62,269 nucleotides of DNA from Bacteroidota bacterium (GTDB taxonomy: Bacteria; Bacteroidota; Ignavibacteria; Ignavibacteriales; Ignavibacteriaceae): positions 1 to 62,269 of the forward strand of contig JAKBMG010000025.1 of NCBI GenBank assembly GCA_021831685.1. The letters are read 5' to 3'. Made by a program: the position numbers and the translations under genes. Under the pieces are notes generated by a model. It had not been told where the DNA came from and ran no database searches. It saw only the letters and a program-made list of their open reading frames with translations. Shown one piece after another: positions 1 through 10,568 of this stretch (position 1 is the stretch's first letter; every line of letters begins with the position of its first letter).

Positions 1-155
1 TGAATAATAACCCTCCTTTTCGTTTTAATAACTGGACGAAATGCCCTTTGCGTGCGATTACCAGTATTTTCCCATATAGTGCTTGTCTTTAATGCTTAGA
101 TGCTCGTTTTTATATCTTAGTTTTGAAAATCTTATCAAAAAAAGAGAGCATAATG
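1..155. other. Intergenic sequence, nothing recognised
   Basis: AT-rich sequence downstream of frr. No open frame, RNA gene or clear terminator is supported here; the upstream neighbour lies outside the window. Confidence 0.4.
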
Positions 156-710
156 TTAAACTTCCATAATTTCTTTTTCTTTATGCTTCAGGATATCATC
201 AATCTTTTGGATATGCTCGTCGGTAAGCTTTTGAACCTTATCCTCGGCTTCTTTTAATTGATCCTCAGAAATTTTTTTATTTTTCTCTTCACGTTTCAAA
301 TGTTCATTTGCATCTCTGCGAACATTTCGAATAGCAATTTTAGATTCTTCGCCAAACTTCTTAACAAGCTTAACAAAATCTCTCCTGCGCTCTTCATTTA
401 ACGGTGGAACAGGGATCTTCAAATTTGTTCCGTCATTGACAGGATTAAAACCAAGGTTAGCTTCAAGAATTGCTTTGTCAACATGGCTTACTATGGATTT
501 ATCCCATGGTGTAATTGATAAAGTATGCGCATCCAAAACGGTAACATTTGCAACCTGATTGAGGGCAGTCATATTGCCGTAATATTCAACTTTAATACCG
601 TCAAGTAGAGCAGTTGTAGCTTTCCCCGTTCTAATTTTTGCAAGTTCAGCTCTAAGAGCTTCAAGCGATTTGTCCATCCTTGCTCTTGCATCATTTATTA
701 CTTGTTCCAT
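156..710 (-). CDS. frr: Ribosome recycling factor
   Basis: 184 aa, the usual length of the RRF family, which splits post-termination 70S ribosomes together with EF-G. The N-terminal helix and the conserved 'LRTGKA'-like stretch (here IRTGKA, residues 26-31) are present, as is the charged C-terminal helical domain (about residues 105-184). It lies about 100 bp downstream of pyrH on the same strand, the common bacterial pyrH-frr pair, and is the last gene of the leftward translation cluster in the window. Nothing unusual was seen. Confidence 0.97.
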   Translation of the reverse strand: MEQVINDARARMDKSLEALRAELAKIRTGKATTALLDGIKVEYYGNMTALNQVANVTVLDAHTLSITPWDKSIVSHVDKAILEANLGFNPVNDGTNLKIPVPPLNEERRRDFVKLVKKFGEESKIAIRNVRRDANEHLKREEKNKKISEDQLKEAEDKVQKLTDEHIQKIDDILKHKEKEIMEV

Positions 711-811
711 AAATAACCTCTAATAATTAATTATTCAAAGTGCTAATTGTACAATTTGAATTTTTTCTATAATGAAAAGTAAGAAGCTAAAACTAAAAGG
801 GCAAAATATTA

Positions 812-1537
812 TTACTGCTTCGGGTCATTTATTACGGTACCAATAGCTTCGCCTTTGACCAATTTTAATAGATTATCGGGCACATCCATGTTAAAGACAA
901 CAACGGGCAGGTTGTTCTCCCGGCACAAGCTTATAGCAGTTAGATCCATAACACGAAGATTTTTTTTCAATACATCTAGGTAAGAAATATTATCAAATTT
1001 AAAAGCGTCCGGGTTTTGTTCGGGATCTGAATCAAAAACTCCGTCAACACGGGTACCTTTGATTATCACATCGGCTTCAATTTCAACTGCTCTTAAAGAT
1101 GCTGCAGTATCGGTACTGAAGTAAGGGTGTCCTGTTCCTGCCCCAAAAATTATTACTCGTCCTTTTTCAAGGTGTCTAATAGCCCGTCGTCTTATATAAG
1201 GTTCGGCAATTTGCTCCATGTGGATAGCGCTCATCAAGCGTGAATAAATTCCTTTATGTTCAATTGCATTTTGGAGCGCAAGAGAGTTAATCATTGTTGC
1301 AAGCATACCCATTTGATCACCGGTAACACGGTCAATACCTTGAGCGCTTGCGCTTAAACCGCGGTATATATTTCCGCCGCCGATAACTATTCCGAGTTGG
1401 ATTCCGATGTCGTAAACCTTTTTAACTTCAGTAGCAAAGAAATTCAAAACATTATGATCAATTCCAAATCCTTTTTCCCCCATCAAAGATTCACCGCTTA
1501 ATTTTAAGAGTACTCTTTTATATTTTAGATCGCTCAT
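812..1537 (-). CDS. pyrH: UMP kinase
   Basis: 241 aa amino-acid-kinase-fold enzyme that phosphorylates UMP to UDP in the cytoplasm. The N-terminal KLSGESL motif (residues 12-18), the [12 protein letters not shown] segment (about 49-60) and the later [13 protein letters not shown] segment are typical of the hexameric bacterial enzyme. It sits between tsf and frr, as in many bacteria, with a 120-bp gap from tsf that contains a terminator, so pyrH-frr probably has its own promoter. Confidence 0.97.
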   Translation of the reverse strand: MSDLKYKRVLLKLSGESLMGEKGFGIDHNVLNFFATEVKKVYDIGIQLGIVIGGGNIYRGLSASAQGIDRVTGDQMGMLATMINSLALQNAIEHKGIYSRLMSAIHMEQIAEPYIRRRAIRHLEKGRVIIFGAGTGHPYFSTDTAASLRAVEIEADVIIKGTRVDGVFDSDPEQNPDAFKFDNISYLDVLKKNLRVMDLTAISLCRENNLPVVVFNMDVPDNLLKLVKGEAIGTVINDPKQ

Positions 1538-1624
1538 AATTTTCTATAGAATTTGATAATTAGAATTTCGAGTTTATTTGACTGTTTTGTAAAACTTTTC
1601 AAAGAAAGCCAGTACAATATAAAA

Positions 1625-1654
1625 AAAAGGTCTTAATAAAAATTAAGACCTTTT
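1625..1654 (-). terminator. Rho-independent terminator after tsf
   Basis: A perfect 13-bp stem (AAAAGGTCTTAAT pairing with ATTAAGACCTTTT) closes a 4-nt loop just downstream of the tsf stop. On the minus strand it is followed by a T-rich run (positions 1624 to 1621). It should end the rplM-rpsI-rpsB-tsf transcript before pyrH. The A/T ends of the stem could make it work in both directions. Confidence 0.85.
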
Positions 1655-1660
1655 CATAAT

Positions 1661-2518
1661 TTATTTTTTCTCATCACCTAGATGAAACCGGCGGAAATGG
1701 TTTATCTTCACATCAATTCCATGTTTAGAGTTGAATTCTTTTATTAAATCAGTTACGGTTTTTGTGTTGTCTTTAATAAAAGCTTGTTCCGACAGACAAT
1801 TTTCCTGGTAAAATTTATTTAATTTTCCTTGAGCAATTTTATCAAGAATTTGTTCCGGCTTCCCTTCTTTACGGGAAATTTCTTTATAGATTTCAATTTC
1901 TTTCTCTATCAGATCCTTTTGAACTTCTTCACGATAGACGCAAATAGGCTTCATAGCCGCAACTTGCATCGCAATATCTTTACCAAGATTGAAGAATTCA
2001 TCTTTCTTGTCGCCAATATTGTCAAATTTAACAAGTACACCTAATTTTGAGCCAAGGTGAACATAATCAATAACCTCACCGTTGGGAGCCTCATCAATAG
2101 AAAGCCTGGATATTTGAATTTTCTCACCGACTTTTCCGAGAAGTTCATCAAATTGATCTCTAATAGACGGATTTTTTTCAAGTAAATCGTCAACGTTGGC
2201 GGGTTTAGATGAGCTAACAGCTTCTAGAACATTTTTAGCAAATTTTGTGAAGTCTTCGCTGTTGGCGACAAAGTCGGTTTCGCAGTTAACTTCAACAATA
2301 ACACCGGTTTGTTTATCGTCAGAAATTTTAGTTAAAACCATTCCTTCTTTCGCGGTTCTTTCTGCTCTTTTAGCAGCAACAGCCGCGCCTTTTTTACGAA
2401 GTATTTCAATAGCCTTTTCAAAATTCCCTTCGGCTTCGGTTAAAGCTTTTTTGCAGTCCATCATACCGGCGCCGGTTTTTTGTCTTAATTCATTTACTTG
2501 TGCAGCAGTAATTGCCAT
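1661..2518 (-). CDS. tsf: Elongation factor Ts
   Basis: 285 aa guanine-nucleotide exchange factor for EF-Tu. The N-terminal UBA-like module with LRQKTGAGMMDCKKAL (about residues 11-26) and the TDFVANSEDF core segment (about 81-90) are diagnostic. It lies 20 bp downstream of rpsB, the conserved rpsB-tsf pair, and is followed at once by a strong intrinsic terminator. The length matches the family. Confidence 0.97.
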   Translation of the reverse strand: MAITAAQVNELRQKTGAGMMDCKKALTEAEGNFEKAIEILRKKGAAVAAKRAERTAKEGMVLTKISDDKQTGVIVEVNCETDFVANSEDFTKFAKNVLEAVSSSKPANVDDLLEKNPSIRDQFDELLGKVGEKIQISRLSIDEAPNGEVIDYVHLGSKLGVLVKFDNIGDKKDEFFNLGKDIAMQVAAMKPICVYREEVQKDLIEKEIEIYKEISRKEGKPEQILDKIAQGKLNKFYQENCLSEQAFIKDNTKTVTDLIKEFNSKHGIDVKINHFRRFHLGDEKK

Positions 2519-2538
2519 ATCATTATCCCTTTACGTTA

Positions 2539-3324
2539 TTATGATTCTGAAGGAATGTCTTCTTCTTTACTTTTTCCTTCTTCTTCTCTTTCTTTTTTAA
2601 TTCTTTCGTTTTGTGCAGCTTCTTCAGATTTTCTTTCGGCAACCCTGGCATTACCTTCAATAACGGCTTCTGCCATAAAATTAGTAATTATTTCTATGGT
2701 TTTTACAGCGTCGTCGTTTGCGGCAATAACATAATTAACCTCATCCGGGTCGCAGTTTGTATCGACAATTGCAAAAACAGGGATGTTAAGTCTCTTAGCT
2801 TCTTTAATTGCTATGGTTTCTTTTTTAATATCCACGACAAACATTGCCCCAGGAAGTTTTGACATAGTTTCAACACCTTCCAAAACCTTTTTTAGCTTAT
2901 CTTTTTCTCTGGTTAGGAACAATCTTTCTTTCTTAGTAATCTTATCAAATGTTCCGTCAGTTTCTTGCTTTTCAATATTATTAAGTCTTTTAATGCTTTT
3001 CCTGATAGTTGAAAAGTTGGTCAACATTCCGCCGAGCCATCTTTCGCTTACCCAGTTTGCATCACATCTTCTTGCTTCGGCGTCGATAACATTTTTAGCT
3101 TGCTTTTTAGTTCCGACAAAAAGGACCCTTTTCCCTTCCGAAACTAACTTTGATAGAGCTTCCGAAGCTTCAATAATTTGAGTTTGAGTTTTCTTTAAAT
3201 CGATTATATGAATCCCATTTTTTTCCATGAAGATGTAAGGCTTCATTTTGGGATTCCAGCGACGTGTTAAGTGTCCGAAGTGCGCACCGGATTCAATAAG
3301 TTGAGTTATATTTAACTTTTTCAT
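2539..3324 (-). CDS. rpsB: 30S ribosomal protein S2
   Basis: 261 aa. The N-terminal [19 protein letters not shown] segment and the central [13 protein letters not shown] segment are S2 signatures. The last 35 or so residues form an acidic/lysine-rich tail beyond the usual core, an extension common in this phylum. It is the first gene of the rpsB-tsf pair. A 7-bp inverted repeat lies 18 bp upstream of the start and may be a leader element. Confidence 0.97.
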   Translation of the reverse strand: MKKLNITQLIESGAHFGHLTRRWNPKMKPYIFMEKNGIHIIDLKKTQTQIIEASEALSKLVSEGKRVLFVGTKKQAKNVIDAEARRCDANWVSERWLGGMLTNFSTIRKSIKRLNNIEKQETDGTFDKITKKERLFLTREKDKLKKVLEGVETMSKLPGAMFVVDIKKETIAIKEAKRLNIPVFAIVDTNCDPDEVNYVIAANDDAVKTIEIITNFMAEAVIEGNARVAERKSEEAAQNERIKKEREEEGKSKEEDIPSES

Positions 3325-3341
3325 TTTTGCTCCTGTTTTTT

Positions 3342-3361
3342 CTTGTCAGATATTTGACAAG
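3342..3361 (-). promoter_or_regulatory. Inverted repeat in the rpsB leader
   Basis: CTTGTCA and TGACAAG flank a 6-nt centre between rpsI and the rpsB start. It could be an RNA hairpin in the rpsB leader (S2 autoregulation by a leader is known in other bacteria) or an operator. Only the symmetry is seen; the function is inferred. Confidence 0.35.
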
Positions 3362-3449
3362 CCTTCTACTCTCTTCATCTTTACCCACAATCCCATTTTA
3401 AGCGGGACACAGGAGGTAAATCAGAAAGTATGAATGATTGGTTAATAAA

Positions 3450-3836
3450 TTAACGTTTAGAAAATTGAAATCTTTTTCTTGCTTTAGCTTGACCGTATTT
3501 TTTACGTTCGACCATTCTTGGATCTCTTGTTAAAAATCCTTCTGCTTTAAGCGCAGGTCTATATTCGGGGTTAAGGGAGATTAAACCTCTTGCTATTCCA
3601 AGCCTAATAGCCTGAGCTTGCCCGGTCGTGCCACCGCCATTGACATTAACGAAAACGTCGAACTGTCCGGCTGTGTTTGTTACTTTGAATGGATTAGTTA
3701 TATCCTCTCTACTGAGTAATTGAGGGAATGCTTTTTCAAATTCATTTCCGTTTACGGTGATTTTACCGTTGCCACTTCTTAGAATTACTCTGGCAACAGA
3801 TGTTTTTCTTCTACCAACAAAAATTTGATCTGTCAT
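3450..3836 (-). CDS. rpsI: 30S ribosomal protein S9
   Basis: 128 aa with the [13 protein letters not shown]-terminus, the [18 protein letters not shown] centre and the basic C-terminus ending in KRFQFSKR, whose terminal arm reaches the P-site tRNA. Its start overlaps the rplM stop by one base, the universal rplM-rpsI pair. Confidence 0.97.
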   Translation of the reverse strand: MTDQIFVGRRKTSVARVILRSGNGKITVNGNEFEKAFPQLLSREDITNPFKVTNTAGQFDVFVNVNGGGTTGQAQAIRLGIARGLISLNPEYRPALKAEGFLTRDPRMVERKKYGQAKARKRFQFSKR

Positions 3837-4285
3837 TATTTCTCCGTTAAACTAATTACTTCGGGTTTTTGAGCTTGATGAGGATGATTTGCGTCCGAGT
3901 AAACTTTTAATTTTTTAATTAATTTGTTTCCTAATCTATTTTTGGGAAGCATACCTTTTACGGCGGATTCAATTACAAATTCAGGTTTTTTTGCCATAAG
4001 TTCTGCATAACTTCTAATTTTCAATCCGCCCGGATAACCCGAATAATGGAAGTAGTTTTTCAACATTTCCCTTTTACCGGTTACCTTAATTTGTTTTGCG
4101 TTTATTACAACGACAAAATCACCTGTGTCTGCGTTAGGAGAAAAGGTTGTTTTTTCCTTTCCGCGAATTACCCTAGCGATTTTTGTTGCCAACCTACCCA
4201 AAACTTGATCCTTGGCATCAATAATATACCATTTCCTATCAGCATCTTTGGTGGTTATAAATCTTGTTATTTTAGCTTGTTTCAT
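3836..4285 (-). CDS. rplM: 50S ribosomal protein L13
   Basis: 149 aa. [19 protein letters not shown] (about residues 16-34) and the later [12 protein letters not shown] segment are L13 hallmarks. It is the first gene of the leftward r-protein transcript; the 515-bp gap upstream must hold its promoter. It is directly coupled to rpsI. Confidence 0.97.
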   Translation of the reverse strand: MKQAKITRFITTKDADRKWYIIDAKDQVLGRLATKIARVIRGKEKTTFSPNADTGDFVVVINAKQIKVTGKREMLKNYFHYSGYPGGLKIRSYAELMAKKPEFVIESAVKGMLPKNRLGNKLIKKLKVYSDANHPHQAQKPEVISLTEK

Positions 4286-4800
4286 TTCATTTCTCCGAAA
4301 TCAATAATCCATTTCAATAAAGGTTTCTAAATTAAGGTTTAACGAAAAGAAAGTCAAGGATTTAAGACATTAAAAAGCACATCAAATTTCCCCCGGCGCT
4401 ACTGTCCGTATTAAATTAGAAATAGGAATATTGCATAGCCAACAGAATTTGAAAGATAGAAGTTAATAAAGATCATTACAAGATGAGGGTATTAGAAGGA
4501 GGCTATTCATGGCGCATTCAGAGTGTATTCAGAATTTTTTGAGAAATTGTTTTTGAATTGTATTCCCTTTTTGGTTGGTTTTGGAAGAATTAGCTGGTAT
4601 CAGCTATAAAATTATAAGATTTTAGAGAAAATGAACCAATGTTTGACTATATCAAACATATTAAATTGTAATATGTGAATCAAGAAAGAACCTGAAATGT
4701 TATAGCTGTCCAAAACGAATTGTTTTTTTTGAAGGAATTAAATTATTCCGAACAGCAGTGTTTCCCAGGATTGACTATGAAGAGGCGAGATGGTTATACT
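4286..4800. other. 515-bp intergenic region, no gene seen
   Basis: AT-rich gap between rplM and the membrane-anchored gene at 4801. It must contain the promoter of the rplM operon near its left side. No RNA gene, repeat family or convincing open frame could be supported. Confidence 0.5.
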
Positions 4801-5583
4801 TTAAAAAAGACCATGCCCGAACTTAAATGACTTTACCATTCCCCAAAAAATGGGAAGAAATGAGTCAAAATAATTCTTTCCTTCTATTATTAATTTTATA
4901 CTATAATCTTCATCGGAACTAGTTCTTATATAAAGAGTTTGGGTAATTTGTCCTTCTAATTCTTCCGGAGCATTAAAATAAATTCTGTTACCGTTAATCT
5001 CGGTTGTGCTTTTGAATCGCGAAGGGTCAAACAAATCTTTGTCCTCTACTTCAAGATGAACATATGGCGGGGGCATAATGTTTGTTTGCTCAAACCAAAA
5101 TGTAACACCGTCTAACTTATGTTTTACATCCTGGTCGATGTATGTCCAACCGTTTGGATATTTTAATGTAACATTTAATGTCCTTTCATGGTAGACCTGA
5201 TCCAGTCCGGTTGTATCCAGGGGCATTTTTGAAAAGTTGTAAAAAGTGTGAGGAGGGTTCATATCCTCAGAATTATTTTTGGCAGCGATTAAGTTCTCTC
5301 TTTTTACTTTGTTTATCTTTTCAATTTTTGAATTATCTTTTTCGAAGATTTTGTTTTTTGCAGCGGGAATTTCCTCCGCAAAATTATCCGGAGCTATTTG
5401 GATATAGCCTGGGTTGACTCGTGACTTTTCTGAAATTTCATTTAATATTAATAAAATTGCAAATAAAATTATTAAATGAAAAATTATAGATGCAGAGGAG
5501 CTGAAAATTGTGTTTGTTTCCGGTGTTATTTTTAATCTCATTATCATAAGGAAGAAAATAAAGTAACGCTCAAATTTAATCAA
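4801..5583 (-). CDS. Membrane-anchored protein of unknown function, TonB-like N-terminus
   Basis: 260 aa. One hydrophobic segment (about residues 30-48) follows a short N-terminal tail, then a lysine/glutamate-rich linker and a C-terminal globular domain of about 140 residues with no recognised motif. The topology (one N-terminal membrane anchor, charged linker, periplasmic domain) resembles TonB-like energy transducers, but the C-terminus is not a recognisable TonB domain. Starts at internal methionines 13 or 15 are possible. It stands alone, divergent from the epimerase gene. Confidence 0.6.
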   Translation of the reverse strand: MIKFERYFIFFLMIMRLKITPETNTIFSSSASIIFHLIILFAILLILNEISEKSRVNPGYIQIAPDNFAEEIPAAKNKIFEKDNSKIEKINKVKRENLIAAKNNSEDMNPPHTFYNFSKMPLDTTGLDQVYHERTLNVTLKYPNGWTYIDQDVKHKLDGVTFWFEQTNIMPPPYVHLEVEDKDLFDPSRFKSTTEINGNRIYFNAPEELEGQITQTLYIRTSSDEDYSIKLIIEGKNYFDSFLPIFWGMVKSFKFGHGLF

Positions 5584-5694
5584 TAAGGTTTATCAAATTT
5601 CGTCCGATAAAAATAATTACGACATTTATTTGAAGCCATAAACAAAATCTTTAATTTTACACATTCAATTTAATAAACTGTTGGAAGGCTTGAA

Positions 5695-6732
5695 ATGAAA
5701 TTTCTTGTAACCGGGGGCGCTGGCTTTTTAGGAATTAACTTAGTAAGATATTTACAGTCCCGCGGTCATGATGTTGTTTCTTTAGATATAGTGAAATTCG
5801 ATTACCCTGATATGAACGGAAAAATTTCAATAATCACTGGAGATATTCGAAATAAAGAAACTGTTGAAGAGGCTATGAAAGGGATTGATGTTGTAGTTCA
5901 TACTGCAGCGGCTCTTCCATTGTATTCGTCCGAAGAGATCTTCTCGACAGATATTGAGGGAACAAAAAACCTATTAGAAGCAGCAGAAAGAAATAAAGTT
6001 GAAAGGTTCATACATATATCTTCAACAGCTGTTTACGGCATTCCGGATCATCACCCCTTATTTGAAGATGACAAGCTTGACGGCGTTGGACCTTATGGCA
6101 AAGCAAAAATCCAAGCTGAAAAGGAATGCGATAATTTTAGAAAGAAAGGATTGTGCGTTTCTATTATTCGTCCAAAATCATTTGTCGGACCGGAACGTCT
6201 CGGCGTGTTTGATCTTCTTTATGATTGGGCGTACGACGGTAAAGGTTTCCCGATGATAGGGAGCGGAAATAATCGTTATCAACTTCTTGATGTTGAAGAC
6301 CTTTGCGAAGCAATTTTGCTTTGCGCTACGCTTGCGAAAAATAAAGTGAATGATACTTTCAATATCGGCGCAAAAGAGTATACTACAATGAAAGAAGATT
6401 ATCAGGCTGTATTGGATTCTGCTGGTTTCGGAAAAAAAATTATTGGGCTGCCGGAAAAACCAACAATCGCACTTTTGAAAATCCTTTCGGCATTTAGACT
6501 TTCGCCTCTTTACAAATGGGTCTATGAAACTGCATCCAAAGATTCTTTTGTTTCGATTGAAAAGGCGGAAAGGATTCTAGGCTATTCTCCAAAATATTCT
6601 AATAAAGACGCATTGATTAGAAATTACAAATGGTATAAAGAGAATAAAAATAATTTTAAGAATACAAGCGGCGTTTCACACCGCGTACCGTGGAAACAAG
6701 GTCTATTAAGAGTTGCAAAAGCATTCTTTTGA
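5695..6732 (+). CDS. NAD-dependent epimerase/dehydratase (extended SDR)
   Basis: 345 aa Rossmann-fold protein. The nucleotide-binding GGAGFLG motif is at residues 7-13, and the SDR catalytic set is visible as SSTAVYG (about 109-115) and YGKAK (about 134-138). It probably acts on a nucleotide sugar or related substrate; the exact reaction cannot be read from sequence. A purine-rich ribosome-binding site precedes the ATG. It is followed at 51 bp by the deoxyhypusine-synthase-family gene, so the two may be co-transcribed. Confidence 0.85.
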   Translation: MKFLVTGGAGFLGINLVRYLQSRGHDVVSLDIVKFDYPDMNGKISIITGDIRNKETVEEAMKGIDVVVHTAAALPLYSSEEIFSTDIEGTKNLLEAAERNKVERFIHISSTAVYGIPDHHPLFEDDKLDGVGPYGKAKIQAEKECDNFRKKGLCVSIIRPKSFVGPERLGVFDLLYDWAYDGKGFPMIGSGNNRYQLLDVEDLCEAILLCATLAKNKVNDTFNIGAKEYTTMKEDYQAVLDSAGFGKKIIGLPEKPTIALLKILSAFRLSPLYKWVYETASKDSFVSIEKAERILGYSPKYSNKDALIRNYKWYKENKNNFKNTSGVSHRVPWKQGLLRVAKAFF

Positions 6733-6783
6733 TTTGAGGGATAAAGTTTTATAATAAAATTAAATGAAAGAAAGGAATTAGTT

Positions 6784-7827
6784 ATGGCAAGCAAAAAAGA
6801 TTTTTTGAAAGGTACTATTAAGCATATTGATATTAAAAAGTATAATGTAATTGAACTTGTAGATGCAATGCAATTCATGGCTTTTTCGGCGAGGGATTTG
6901 AACCGTGCTTCAAATATTTATGATAGAATGCTTCGCGATAAAGATTGCGGTATTATTTTAACGATTGCCGGAAGCTTGTTCAGCGCAGGATTAAAAAAGG
7001 TTGTTTATGATTTAATTATGAATAACATGATTGACGCCGTAGTTTCTACGGGAGCTCTTATGGTAGATCAAGATTTTTTTGAGGCACTTGGTTTTAAGCA
7101 TTATATCGGTACGCCGTTTAGTGATGATAACGAACTAAGAGACCTTCACATTGATAGAATTTATGACACGTACATTGATGAAGATGAATTAAGAATTTGT
7201 GATGAAACCACTGCAAAGATATTTGATTCCCTTGATCCAAGACCTTACTCTTCACGCGAATTACTTTGGGAATTTGGTAAATATCTTGATGAAAACGGCG
7301 GGCCCAAGGTTGAAGACTCTGTAATTTATGCAGCGTACAAAAAGAACGTCCCGATTTTTGTTCCAGCATTTTCCGATTGTTCGGCGGGATTTGGGTTTAT
7401 AATGCATCAAACTAAAAATCCCGATAAGCATGTTTCAATTGATTCTGCAAAAGATTTCTTAGAACTTACAAAGATTAAACTTCACAGCAATGAAACAGGC
7501 ATTTTTATGGTTGGCGGCGGCGTTCCTAAAAACTTCACACAGGATATTGTCGTTGCTGCAGACATTTTAAAAGAAAACGCACCAATGCATAAGTACGCTA
7601 TCCAGATTACTGTTGCAGATGTTCGTGATGGTGCACTCTCAAGTTCTACCTTGAAGGAAGCAAGCTCCTGGGGAAAAGTGGAAACTACTTTTGAGCAAAT
7701 GGTATATTCAGAAGCGACAATTGCTATGCCTTTAATTACCGGTTATGCATATCATAAAGCAGGATGGAAAGAAAGAAAAGCGCGCGAGTTCCAAAAAATA
7801 TTTTTAACAGCTAATGTAGCAATCTAA
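6784..7827 (+). CDS. Deoxyhypusine synthase family protein
   Basis: 347 aa, full length for the family. The N-terminal half shows the family pattern of NAD-binding segments (GIILTIAGSLFSAGL, VVSTGA), and the C-terminal half carries GALSSSTLKEASSWGKV; the lysine of the SWGK motif corresponds to the catalytic lysine of the eukaryotic enzyme. Bacteria lack eIF5A, so the homologue probably makes a polyamine derivative (homospermidine-synthase-like activity) rather than hypusine. That assignment is inference. It lies directly downstream of an SDR epimerase gene. Confidence 0.88.
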   Translation: MASKKDFLKGTIKHIDIKKYNVIELVDAMQFMAFSARDLNRASNIYDRMLRDKDCGIILTIAGSLFSAGLKKVVYDLIMNNMIDAVVSTGALMVDQDFFEALGFKHYIGTPFSDDNELRDLHIDRIYDTYIDEDELRICDETTAKIFDSLDPRPYSSRELLWEFGKYLDENGGPKVEDSVIYAAYKKNVPIFVPAFSDCSAGFGFIMHQTKNPDKHVSIDSAKDFLELTKIKLHSNETGIFMVGGGVPKNFTQDIVVAADILKENAPMHKYAIQITVADVRDGALSSSTLKEASSWGKVETTFEQMVYSEATIAMPLITGYAYHKAGWKERKAREFQKIFLTANVAI

Positions 7828-8045
7828 GTAGAGCTGTTTATTAAGAATTAGGCAATAATACGTGATTGTTTTTGGCGTAAAATAAGCACCCGAAACAATA
7901 AAGATGGAGCCTTAAAACAAAAGAGAAAGATTCGTACTGTTTTTTCCTATATTGTCGCTTGCTTATGATGGCGCATTAGGATGTTGCGCTGGTTAATTTA
8001 TGTGTATAAAAAATGGTATAATGTTTTGCAAAATTTTTAAGGTAT

Positions 8046-8594
8046 TTGATGAAAAAGACTATCTTCGTTTTGACGCTAATAATTTTAGTTTCTACAGCTT
8101 CTTTAGAATTAAAAGCACAATCGTATTTAAGCGTCGGGGGATTTTTGGGCGGTGGTTACATCAGCGGAAATTTTCCTTCGCAAGGAAGCTTTACTTCTTC
8201 AATATTTGTAGAAGCTAATACTAATAAAGCATTTGGATTTGATACGCGGTTAAGCTTCTTATACGCTGCTAATATTGATTTGCTGTTTCCCCGAAACAGT
8301 ATTAATTATTATTTGTTTGTAAAAGGGTTTTCAATAAAAGGTATCGTTCGACAGCCTATATCAACAATATTCTTCGTTGAAGAAGGAATAGGACCTTTTG
8401 CACTAAATGATAGAACATTCAGCTATATTAATTCCTGGGATTATGGAATTGTTTTTTCAATTTTGGCAGGAACAAATTTTGGAAATTCTCAGGGGAAATT
8501 TAGATTAGGCGCCGGAGTTGAATATGGACTTACCTTTACAAGTACAGACGTAGGGTATTCCTCTTTTCACGTTCAGATTCAATATATTTTATAA
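8046..8594 (+). CDS. Exported beta-barrel-like outer membrane protein, unknown role
   Basis: 182 aa with an N-terminal signal peptide (KKTIFVLTLIILVSTASLELKA) and alternating aromatic/glycine-rich strands typical of small outer-membrane barrels; the C-terminus ends in QIQYIL, an OMP-like terminal strand. No family was recognised. It converges on the propeller gene, with 3 bp between the two coding ends. Confidence 0.65.
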   Translation: MMKKTIFVLTLIILVSTASLELKAQSYLSVGGFLGGGYISGNFPSQGSFTSSIFVEANTNKAFGFDTRLSFLYAANIDLLFPRNSINYYLFVKGFSIKGIVRQPISTIFFVEEGIGPFALNDRTFSYINSWDYGIVFSILAGTNFGNSQGKFRLGAGVEYGLTFTSTDVGYSSFHVQIQYIL

Positions 8595-8597
8595 TTT

Positions 8598-9725
8598 TTA
8601 TTTATTTGTTTTAAGACTCGGTGCTTCTTGTTGTACTTCGACCTTTCTTCCGCCCCAATGCGCCATAGGATTTGCTATTAAGACTTTTGTTAAACCGTTA
8701 TCGGTTCCTATCCATAAACTATTGCCGTCAAAAAAAAGCGAGGTGATTTTTGAAGATTGAATATTAATTTCATTTAAATCAATTGGTGTAATATATCCAT
8801 TTAGTCTGTTTATCATAACCAGACCTTTACCGTAGTCTTTCTTTTCTTTTTTTTGAAATGAATAGATACCTGCGAATATCTCATTTCCGACCTTAACCAT
8901 GCAATAGACTCCATCCGCAGGAAGACCATCACTTTCGGAGAGTCTTTCCCATTTATGTTTCCTATCAAATTCATAAATTCCGCCGATGTTGAACTTTGGA
9001 TTTTCAAGAGTAATAAATTCATCTGTCCCGAACCAAACAGTTGCGGGGTCAAAAATCATGTCGGAAACAGAAACAGATTCTCCATCGCCGTTAAATCCGC
9101 CGTCTTTATTATTGATATATGTCCAAGCATCTTTATCTTCAAGCTTCATACTTTTGTGAAAAATATGCACGCCAGATTCTGAACCGAACCAAACAAGGCT
9201 ATCGCCATCGAGTCTTATTGATTTTATATTATTTGATTTGGAATCGTTATTAATCATCAAAGAAAAATCTTGATATCTTTGTTTCCCTACTTCAAGCATA
9301 GTAATGTTTTCAAATCTGCCAATCCAAAGAACATTTTCCTGGGGATCATAGCAAAGAGATCTTATCCAATTACCCATTTCCCCGCCGAGTGAAAACTTTC
9401 TTTTGTGCCATTGATTTTTTCGCTGATCTAAAATATATAAACCGTCTGTGGCGCCAGCCCAGACATAATTTTTATTTGCAGCAATACAATAGAAAAAATT
9501 ATTATCGAGATTTTTATTTGCTGTTGAGTAATTATACCATGCATTATCTTTGTACGAATATTTATAGATACCCTGACCATAAGTGGAAACCCAAAGGTTT
9601 TCCCCAACCAACGTCATGGAGGTAACCGTTGCGCCTTCAAGAAAATTTGTAGATTCAATTTTAGGGAAAATAAAATTAGGTGTTGATAGGAATAAAATGG
9701 AAAACAAAAATAGCTTACGAATCAT
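8598..9725 (-). CDS. Exported two-component-regulator-type beta-propeller protein
   Basis: About 375 aa from the internal methionine at residue 8 of the longest frame; that start leaves a clean signal peptide (MIRKLFLFSILFLSTPNF). Repeats with the pattern LWVSTYGQGIYKY, VWAGATDGLYIL, LWIGRFENI and LWIGTDNGLTKV are the 'Reg_prop' blades found in the sensor part of hybrid two-component regulators. No kinase or DNA-binding domain follows, so this is a stand-alone periplasmic or surface propeller. The longer start would overlap panB. Confidence 0.75.
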   Translation of the reverse strand: MIRKLFLFSILFLSTPNFIFPKIESTNFLEGATVTSMTLVGENLWVSTYGQGIYKYSYKDNAWYNYSTANKNLDNNFFYCIAANKNYVWAGATDGLYILDQRKNQWHKRKFSLGGEMGNWIRSLCYDPQENVLWIGRFENITMLEVGKQRYQDFSLMINNDSKSNNIKSIRLDGDSLVWFGSESGVHIFHKSMKLEDKDAWTYINNKDGGFNGDGESVSVSDMIFDPATVWFGTDEFITLENPKFNIGGIYEFDRKHKWERLSESDGLPADGVYCMVKVGNEIFAGIYSFQKKEKKDYGKGLVMINRLNGYITPIDLNEINIQSSKITSLFFDGNSLWIGTDNGLTKVLIANPMAHWGGRKVEVQQEAPSLKTNK

Positions 9726-9729
9726 TGTT

Positions 9730-10545
9730 TCAGTAACTCTCATCATCGGAAGGAAACTTTTTTTGTTTCACATCTTCAATATAATTTTTAACGGCGTTAG
9801 TAATTTCATCCGCTAACTTTGCATAATGGCGGACAAACCTAGGGTGAAAATCAACATTTAGACCCAGCATATCCGGTGTAACTAAAATTTGACCATCACA
9901 ATGAACACCTGCACCGATTCCTATCGTAGGAATTTTTAGGCTTTCTGTAATTTTCTTAGCAAGGTCGGCGGGGATTTTTTCCAGTACCAACGCGAATGCC
10001 CCTGCCTGTTCAACTGATTTTGCATCATTTAATATTTCCTCAGCTTCATCAATATCCTTCCCGCGCTCACGATAGCTTCCAAATTTATGAATGCTTTGCG
10101 GAGTTAAACCAATATGTCCCATCACAGGAATTCCGGCATCTGTAATTTTTCTAATTGTTTCGGCAAGGCGAACTCCGCCTTCAAGTTTAACGGCGCCTGC
10201 CGGAGTTTCTTTTAATATTCTTCCTGCATTTCTAAATCCCTCATCTACGCTAAGCTGATAAGACATAAATGGCATATCCACAACAATCATTGCCCGGCTG
10301 ATTGCTTTGCTGACAGCTTTGGTATGATAGATCATTTCATCCATAGTTACTGGAAGAGTAGTATCGTTGCCCTGAAATACATTGCTTAGAGAGTCGCCGA
10401 TAAGTACTATGTCTATTCCCGCTTCTTCAAGAAGTTTAGCCGTGATAAAATCATACGCCGTTAGCGCAGAAATTTTTTTCCCGTTCTTTTTAAGCCATGA
10501 TAGGGTCAAAGTTGTAACACGTTTTATTTCTTTTTCGCTACTCAT
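9730..10545 (-). CDS. panB: 3-methyl-2-oxobutanoate hydroxymethyltransferase
   Basis: 271 aa, full family length. It transfers a hydroxymethyl group from methylene-THF to alpha-ketoisovalerate, the first step of pantothenate and CoA synthesis. Segments [32 protein letters not shown] and GHIGLTPQS are PanB signatures. Its neighbours upstream are a lipoate ligase family gene and the lpx cluster; no panC or panD is nearby. Confidence 0.95.
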   Translation of the reverse strand: MSSEKEIKRVTTLTLSWLKKNGKKISALTAYDFITAKLLEEAGIDIVLIGDSLSNVFQGNDTTLPVTMDEMIYHTKAVSKAISRAMIVVDMPFMSYQLSVDEGFRNAGRILKETPAGAVKLEGGVRLAETIRKITDAGIPVMGHIGLTPQSIHKFGSYRERGKDIDEAEEILNDAKSVEQAGAFALVLEKIPADLAKKITESLKIPTIGIGAGVHCDGQILVTPDMLGLNVDFHPRFVRHYAKLADEITNAVKNYIEDVKQKKFPSDDESY

Positions 10546-10568
10546 AATATTTTAGTAATTTATTTTTT

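Noticed and set aside
4046-4330. Plus-strand frames opposite the ribosomal protein genes
   Set aside because: Shadows of highly conserved minus-strand genes, with no ribosome-binding sites or protein-like composition.
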